From positions 248,001-312,000 of the forward strand of contig JAXDJH010000013.1 of NCBI GenBank assembly GCA_034663635.1: a DNA stretch of 64,000 nucleotides. The letters run 5' to 3'. Below, in pieces: positions 59,988 to 64,000 of the stretch. Position numbers and translations under genes: made by a program. The stretch's first letter is position 1. Every line of letters begins with the position of its first letter. This stretch comes from JAXDJH01 sp034663635. Lineage in GTDB: Bacteria > Actinomycetota > CADDZG01 > WHSQ01. The notes under the pieces were generated by a model that worked only from the letters and a program-made list of their open reading frames with translations, did no database searches and was not told the DNA's origin.

Positions 59988-60192
59988 AGACGATCTCTAG
60001 ACGGTTCGCCAGCTCGCGGATAGCGGTGGATGGGAATCGCCGATGACCGCCGAGGGTCATGACGTGAGGGATCTTGCCTTCCTTGGCCCAGCGCGAGACG
60101 GTCTTGGGCGACACGCGCAAGATCTTCGCCGCCTCCGAGGTGCGGATATACGAATCGTCGGTCGAGCTGCTCTGAGGCTGTGCCATACCCAC
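59986..60192 (-). CDS. bldC: BldC-like MerR-family DNA-binding protein
   Basis: A 68-aa protein with a single winged helix-turn-helix: YIRTSEAAKILRVSPKTVSRWAKEGKIP and TLGGHRRF, which closely match Streptomyces BldC. BldC binds DNA direct repeats cooperatively and controls the timing of development. GTG at 60192 has GGGAGGG 5 nt upstream; ATG at 60186 is an alternative. It is monocistronic, with hairpins on both sides. With bldD at 42697 it points to Bld-type regulation in this organism. Confidence 0.88.
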   Translation of the reverse strand: MGMAQPQSSSTDDSYIRTSEAAKILRVSPKTVSRWAKEGKIPHVMTLGGHRRFPSTAIRELANRLEIV

Positions 60193-60255
60193 GGGGTCCC
60201 TCCCGTCCGGTCTGTCCGTACTGGGGATATCGACCAGTTCGAGCCGCTACTAAAT

Positions 60256-60280
60256 AAAAAAAGGCCCCGTTTCCGGGGTC
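60256..60280 (-). terminator. Rho-independent terminator of the sigma/anti-sigma operon
   Basis: On the minus strand GACCCCG-GAAA-CGGGGCC (one G-U pair) is followed by TTTTTTT. It lies 20 nt after the stop of the ZAS anti-sigma gene, in the 107-bp gap before bldC. Confidence 0.9.
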
Positions 60281-60299
60281 GTCGGGGTGGTGGGGGCGC

Positions 60300-60533
60300 C
60301 TAGGCCTGTTCGAGGAGGTCCGAGATCTTGGCCTTGAGCCCGTCCGGACAGCGGTGCGAGCCCTTCAGGCGGGCCACCAGGATCGTCACCTCGGTATCGA
60401 GGCCGTAGCGCTCGAGGCAGGGCTGACACTCCTCGAGGTGGACCTGGATCTGATGGCGCTCGACTGCGCTGAGGATCTCTCCGTCGAGGAAGAGATAGGC
60501 GCGCTCTAAAGTCTCCCTACAGACCTCTTTCAT
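60300..60533 (-). CDS. Zinc-binding ZAS anti-sigma factor (RsrA-like)
   Basis: A 77-aa protein with the ZAS motif H-x3-C-x2-C (HLEECQPCLERY) preceded by CRETLERAYLFLDGEI, as in RsrA and its relatives, where zinc-thiol oxidation releases the sigma factor. The frame extends upstream, but ATG at 60533 gives the family N-terminus. The sigma gene ends 35 nt upstream. It probably holds that sigma factor under reducing conditions. A terminator follows. Confidence 0.9.
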   Translation of the reverse strand: MKEVCRETLERAYLFLDGEILSAVERHQIQVHLEECQPCLERYGLDTEVTILVARLKGSHRCPDGLKAKISDLLEQA

Positions 60534-60568
60534 CTCCGGAGGTCCTCCCGATCCAATTCCTGGTTCAT

Positions 60569-61189
60569 CTAAGTATCGCTCTTTCCGGGGGCACCGTCCC
60601 CCTTGATGATGCCTTTTTCTCGGGCTAGCTCCCACAACCTCTTCTGGAGCGCTTTTCTTCCCCGATGAAGCCGGGACATGACGGTGCCCAGGGGGACATC
60701 CATGATTTCGGCCATCTCGGCATAGGAGAAATCCTCCACGTCGGACAGGACAACGGCCATTCGGAACTGCTCGGGAAGGTCGTCGAGCGCGTCGATGATG
60801 TCCGAGTCGACGATGTTGTCGAGCACGATCCGCTCGGGGCTCTTGGTGAACTCGGGGTCGTGGTTCTTCAGCTCTTGGTACATGTCGAAGTCCTCGACCT
60901 CTTCGGTCGAGATCTTCTGCGGCTCGCGTTGCTTCTTGCGATAGGTGTTGATGTACGCGTTCGTAAGGATCCGGAAGAGCCACGCCTTGAGGTTCGTTCC
61001 CGGTTCGAATCGATCGAACGCGCGATACGCGCGCATCATCGTTTCCTGAACGAGGTCCTCCGCGTCTGCCGGGTTGCGCGTCATCCTCAGCGCGCCCGCA
61101 TAGAGCGAGTCGAGGAGAGGCAGCGCCTCCTGTTGGAAGCGCTTCTTGTCGTCCGACGACAGATCGACGGGAACGGCGGTGTCGGCCAT
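60569..61189 (-). CDS. ECF sigma factor, SigR/SigH type
   Basis: A 206-aa ECF sigma factor. Region 2 (NPADAEDLVQETMMRAYRAFDRF, NLKAWLFRILTNAYIN) and region 4 (LPEQFRMAVVLSDVEDFSYAEMAEIMDVPLGTVMSRLHRGRKAL) match SigR/SigH. In Streptomyces and mycobacteria these run the thiol-oxidative stress response together with a ZAS anti-sigma factor, as found downstream here. Its ATG at 61189 touches the ddl stop codon, so the operon may begin with ddl. Confidence 0.94.
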   Translation of the reverse strand: MADTAVPVDLSSDDKKRFQQEALPLLDSLYAGALRMTRNPADAEDLVQETMMRAYRAFDRFEPGTNLKAWLFRILTNAYINTYRKKQREPQKISTEEVEDFDMYQELKNHDPEFTKSPERIVLDNIVDSDIIDALDDLPEQFRMAVVLSDVEDFSYAEMAEIMDVPLGTVMSRLHRGRKALQKRLWELAREKGIIKGDGAPGKSDT

Positions 61190-62449
61190 CTAGGTCTTCG
61201 GCCCCCCCAACCCCTCGAGCATCCCGGATTCGAATGTGTACATGAGTTTCGATTTCCCTCTGTGGTTTTCCAGTGCGATCTCGAGCAGGTTATCGGCCAG
61301 TTGCGCGAACGACATTCCCGTGGCCTCCCAGAGGTAAAAGGCGAACGAGCCCGGCATCGTATTGATCTCCATAACCCACGTCTCGCCGGTCTCCTCATTG
61401 ACGAACGAGTCGACCCGAGCGACGCCCGCGGCGCCGACGGCTCTGAACGCCTCGAGCGCGTTCTCTTGAACCTGTTTCGTCAGCTCGTCGGCGATGGGGG
61501 CCGGGATCCGCCGGTCGAGCGAAGCCATCCCCGCTTCCTTCGACCCGCTACCGGACTTGCCGCCACGCATGTATTTGTCCTCGAACGAGAGGAAATCCGT
61601 CCACGCGACCGGTTGTTCGCACAGGGACACGCGCGGGTCGAAACCGGCGCCGCCTAGAACCGAACAGTTCACCTCGACACATCCCTCCATGGACCGCTCG
61701 ATGAGAACCCTGGAGTCGTAATTGGCCGCCACCTCGAGCGAGACACTGAGCGACTCTCGGTCGGTCGCCTTTCCGATGCCGATGCTCGAGCCGGCCGTAA
61801 CGGGTTTGACGAACACCGGATAGCCGAGGCGCTCTTGCACTTGCTCGTCTACGGCACTCACGTTCGCTTCGAACGTCCGGTGTCTTGCTTGGATCTGCTC
61901 GGGGTCGTGGTCGTGACCATTGCCCTCGACAGGAAGCGTGTAAGAGATCTCGAGCCCCTCGACGATCAGTGCATCGACCACCGGCAGCCCGTTCGCTTTG
62001 AACACATCTCGCATCACAAGCTTGTCCATGCCAACAGCGGATGCGGTCACGCCCGAGCCGGTGTAGGGAACGTTGGCGAATTCGAGGAGGCCCTGCAGCG
62101 TCCCGTCCTCTCCGAACGTGCCGTGAACGGCAGGCACGACGACATCGATGTCGATCTTTTCGGGAGCCCCGGGCTTGCCTCGTCTAGTTCGGCCCAGCCT
62201 CATGAGGCCGCCGTCGGGATAGGGGGCGAGGAAGGCCTCCTCGCCGACCTCGTCCCAGGTTTGTCCTTTGTAGACCTCTAGGTCGAAAAGCGCCGGGCCC
62301 GACAGCCAGCGGCCCTCTCTCGTTATGTAGATCGGCAGCACATCGTGCTTTTGGGATAGGACCTCCATGATCTGGTGAGCCGTGACGATCGAGACCTCGT
62401 GCTCGACCGAACGGCTTCCAAAGATGACGCCCACCCGCTTCGGATCCAT
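61190..62449 (-). CDS. ddl: D-alanine-D-alanine ligase
   Basis: A 419-aa ATP-grasp ligase forming D-Ala-D-Ala for peptidoglycan. Motifs: GVIFGSRSVEHEVSI, PAVHGTFGEDG, FVKPVTAGSSIGIGK and the C-terminal WVMEINTMPGS. It is longer than E. coli DdlB; an insert of about 20 residues (EGNGHDHDPEQIQ) lies between the N-terminal and central domains. ATG at 62449. The SigR gene follows directly at the stop. Confidence 0.95.
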   Translation of the reverse strand: MDPKRVGVIFGSRSVEHEVSIVTAHQIMEVLSQKHDVLPIYITREGRWLSGPALFDLEVYKGQTWDEVGEEAFLAPYPDGGLMRLGRTRRGKPGAPEKIDIDVVVPAVHGTFGEDGTLQGLLEFANVPYTGSGVTASAVGMDKLVMRDVFKANGLPVVDALIVEGLEISYTLPVEGNGHDHDPEQIQARHRTFEANVSAVDEQVQERLGYPVFVKPVTAGSSIGIGKATDRESLSVSLEVAANYDSRVLIERSMEGCVEVNCSVLGGAGFDPRVSLCEQPVAWTDFLSFEDKYMRGGKSGSGSKEAGMASLDRRIPAPIADELTKQVQENALEAFRAVGAAGVARVDSFVNEETGETWVMEINTMPGSFAFYLWEATGMSFAQLADNLLEIALENHRGKSKLMYTFESGMLEGLGGPKT

Positions 62450-62500
62450 GGGGGCCGAGTGTAACGAGGGGGTCCGACAGGGCCCTGGTCGACCGCACGG

Positions 62501-62537
62501 TGTGCCCTAACTCCCGCATAGCGAGAGTTTCGGCACA
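62501..62537. repeat. 37-nt hairpin repeat, copy 3
   Basis: TGTGC (62501-62505) and GCACA (62533-62537) form the outer arms. AACTCCCGC/GCGAGAGTT closes the same ATA loop. The 16-nt core is identical to copies at 37601 and 38616. It lies in the gap 62450-62548 between ddl and murF, which are transcribed in the same direction. Confidence 0.8.
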
Positions 62538-62548
62538 GAGTGGCGGGG

Positions 62549-64000
62549 CTAGCCCTCGTATTGGTCGGGGAGGTCGTTCTCGAACAGGACGACGTCGCCG
62601 GGACGTAACAGCCGTTTGAGCTCCTCGGTGGCGTCGTCGAGCGAATCGACGGTGATGACCTCGGCCCCCTCCACCGAGCGCGCTCCGGCGACAATCGCGT
62701 CGCGGTTAACCCGAGCGACCACCACGAGAGCATCGGCAACGCGCGCCGCGTGAGCCCCGAACCGCTCGTTGGACTCCGCTTGCAATGGGCCGAGCTCGAT
62801 GATGCCCGGAGTCACCACGACTCGGCGTTTCGCAGGGATCGCTTCGAGCACTTCGAGAGCCGCCGCTGCGCCATCGGGATTCGAGTTGTACGCGTCGTCG
62901 ATAACGGTCACGCCGCCGGCGCCCTTGATGATCTGGAGCCTGTGCTCGACCGGCTCGAGGGCCGCGATCGCGTCCGGCAAACCGTCGAGCGGTCTGCCGG
63001 CTTCAACGGCCACGGCGACCCCGGCAAGGACATGGCCTATGGAGTGCCGGCCCAGCAATCGAGTCGTGGCTCGAAGCGTTCGGTCCCCAACCGCGATCGT
63101 CAACTCCGTGCCTTGTTCTGACACCTTCACCTCTCGCGCTGTCACGTCGGGGCGACCGTCTGGATCGAGTCCATACCGCACGACACGGACGCGCTCGGTC
63201 CCATCGGCAAGCTCACGCACGACCGGGTCGTCAACGTTCATCACCGCAACTCCATCGTCCGGCAGAGACTCGACGATCTCGTATTTCGCTTTGCGGATCG
63301 CGTCCATCGACCCGAAGCGTTCGAGATGAGCCGGGCCGATGGCGGTAAGCACGCCGATGCTCGGATGCACGAAGCGACAGAGCTCGGCGATCTCGCCGAC
63401 TCCGTAAGCGCCCATCTCGACGATGAAGAAACGGTTGCTCGACTCCAACTGCTCGTTGATCGTGCGGCACACGCCGAGCGGAGTGTTGAAGGATCCCGGA
63501 GTGGCAAGAACCTCGTCGGGCGGTCCCAGCAGCGATTGGATCGCGAACTTCGTCGAGGTCTTGCCGAACGAGCCGGTGACTCCGATAACGGTGGGCGAGA
63601 TGTGCGCGAGTTTCGCCGTCGCCGCCCTCAAGTACTTCCGATTGACGAGCGTTTGAATGGGGCTCATCACGACATCCGCCAACACGAGGACGCGAGGAGT
63701 GAAGTAGAAGACCGCTGCAGTCGCTACGGCCCAGGTCGTCAGGTCGTACGGGAACCCTCCGGCGAGGTGAGCGCTCATCATCGCCCCGAACACGAGGAGC
63801 ACCGAGCCGAGCGTCGCGGTCACGAGGATCCGCCAGGCCCTCCCAGTCATCACCAACGGTTTCTTCGTCGTTGCCGCGCGCATGAAGAGCGCCCGATCTT
63901 TGTTCCGCTTGCACCATTCGAGAAATCGGGCGCGCTTGTAACCCTCGAGCTGGAAGACGTGCAGCGCGCGTCTCAGCCTGAAGAACTGCAGAACGCCGAA
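62549..64000 (-). CDS. murF: UDP-MurNAc-tripeptide D-alanyl-D-alanine ligase, 5' end outside window
   Basis: At least 484 residues of a Mur ligase that adds D-Ala-D-Ala to the peptidoglycan precursor. The frame is open to the right edge, so the start is missing; an internal ATG at 63883 is unlikely to be the real one because the sequence before it (FRLRRALHVFQLEGYKRARF) looks like normal protein. A membrane region with about two helices precedes the ligase domain, unlike E. coli MurF. Ligase motifs: GVTGSFGKTSTK, the VEMGAYGVGEI segment, GRHSIGHVLAG and DDAYNSNPDG. It lies upstream of ddl and the two work in consecutive steps. Confidence 0.92.
   Translation of the reverse strand, partial: FGVLQFFRLRRALHVFQLEGYKRARFLEWCKRNKDRALFMRAATTKKPLVMTGRAWRILVTATLGSVLLVFGAMMSAHLAGGFPYDLTTWAVATAAVFYFTPRVLVLADVVMSPIQTLVNRKYLRAATAKLAHISPTVIGVTGSFGKTSTKFAIQSLLGPPDEVLATPGSFNTPLGVCRTINEQLESSNRFFIVEMGAYGVGEIAELCRFVHPSIGVLTAIGPAHLERFGSMDAIRKAKYEIVESLPDDGVAVMNVDDPVVRELADGTERVRVVRYGLDPDGRPDVTAREVKVSEQGTELTIAVGDRTLRATTRLLGRHSIGHVLAGVAVAVEAGRPLDGLPDAIAALEPVEHRLQIIKGAGGVTVIDDAYNSNPDGAAAALEVLEAIPAKRRVVVTPGIIELGPLQAESNERFGAHAARVADALVVVARVNRDAIVAGARSVEGAEVITVDSLDDATEELKRLLRPGDVVLFENDLPDQYEG

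Noticed and set aside
1..64000. CRISPR arrays, IS elements, prophage or integrase genes
   Set aside because: No regularly spaced repeats, transposase or integrase motifs, or attachment-site duplications were seen, apart from the three 37-nt hairpins, which are too few and too far apart.

Overview
The window is GC-rich, densely coded chromosomal DNA from an actinobacterium. Evidence for this is the argS-lysA-hom-thrC-thrB-rho gene order, BldD-like and BldC-like regulators, a SigR/ZAS anti-sigma pair, a SigB/SigF-type sigma factor with an RsbW-like anti-sigma factor, a PdtaS-like histidine kinase, Ku, class II fructose bisphosphatase, and many GTG/TTG starts with 4-nt overlaps. A complete cyclic 2,3-diphosphoglycerate gene pair (best known from thermophilic methanogens) and several unplaceable secreted proteins suggest a deep or little-studied lineage. 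I cannot name the class. No phage, IS, CRISPR array, rRNA or origin was seen, and no gene-free stretch exceeds 300 bases.

Layout. 1-4,000 (-): cyclic-DPG synthetase, 2-phosphoglycerate kinase, F6P-aldolase/transaldolase and the 5' part of rho, tightly coupled. 4,000-5,400 (+): a membrane protein and a secreted cupredoxin. 5,400-15,400 (-): receiver protein, argS, PhzF-like protein, lysA, a 788-aa anchored BNR-repeat protein, hom, thrC, thrB. 15,467-20,440 (+): tRNA-Arg(CCG) abutting a NarL-type two-component pair, then a DUF4062-STAND-TPR protein. 20,450-27,800: ornithine-cyclodeaminase-like and CADD-like enzymes, the pncA-pncB NAD salvage pair, a lone E2 acyltransferase domain, an HD-GYP response regulator and an AidB-like flavoprotein. 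27,800-32,600 (+): an apparent five-gene operon of ABC exporter, two esterases and an ATP-grasp enzyme. 32,560-36,400 (-): MFS exporter, glpX, secreted beta-propeller.

36,500-42,700: envelope and secreted proteins (NlpC/P60, a deacetylase/L,D-transpeptidase fusion, two secreted Lys-rich paralogues, DUF3105) and an AbiEi/DUF559-like gene bracketed by two copies of a 37-nt hairpin repeat. 42,700-47,500: bldD, then Ku, anti-sigma, sigma and a class A PBP in one run. 47,500-52,050: a frameshifted lipoprotein hydrolase, PdtaS-like kinase, phosphoesterase, DUF2203 and two tandem membrane paralogues. 52,050-59,850: acyl-CoA/carboxylase genes, upp, epoxide hydrolase, K+ channel. 60,000-64,000 (-): bldC, RsrA-like and SigR-like proteins, ddl and the 3' part of murF.

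Best candidates for something undescribed: the 37-nt hairpin repeat family around the AbiEi-like gene; a 9-bp hairpin that would hide the ribosome-binding site of one secreted paralogue; the ABC/esterase/esterase/ATP-grasp operon; the DUF4062-STAND protein; and the deacetylase-PGBD-YkuD fusion with a degenerate deacetylase site.
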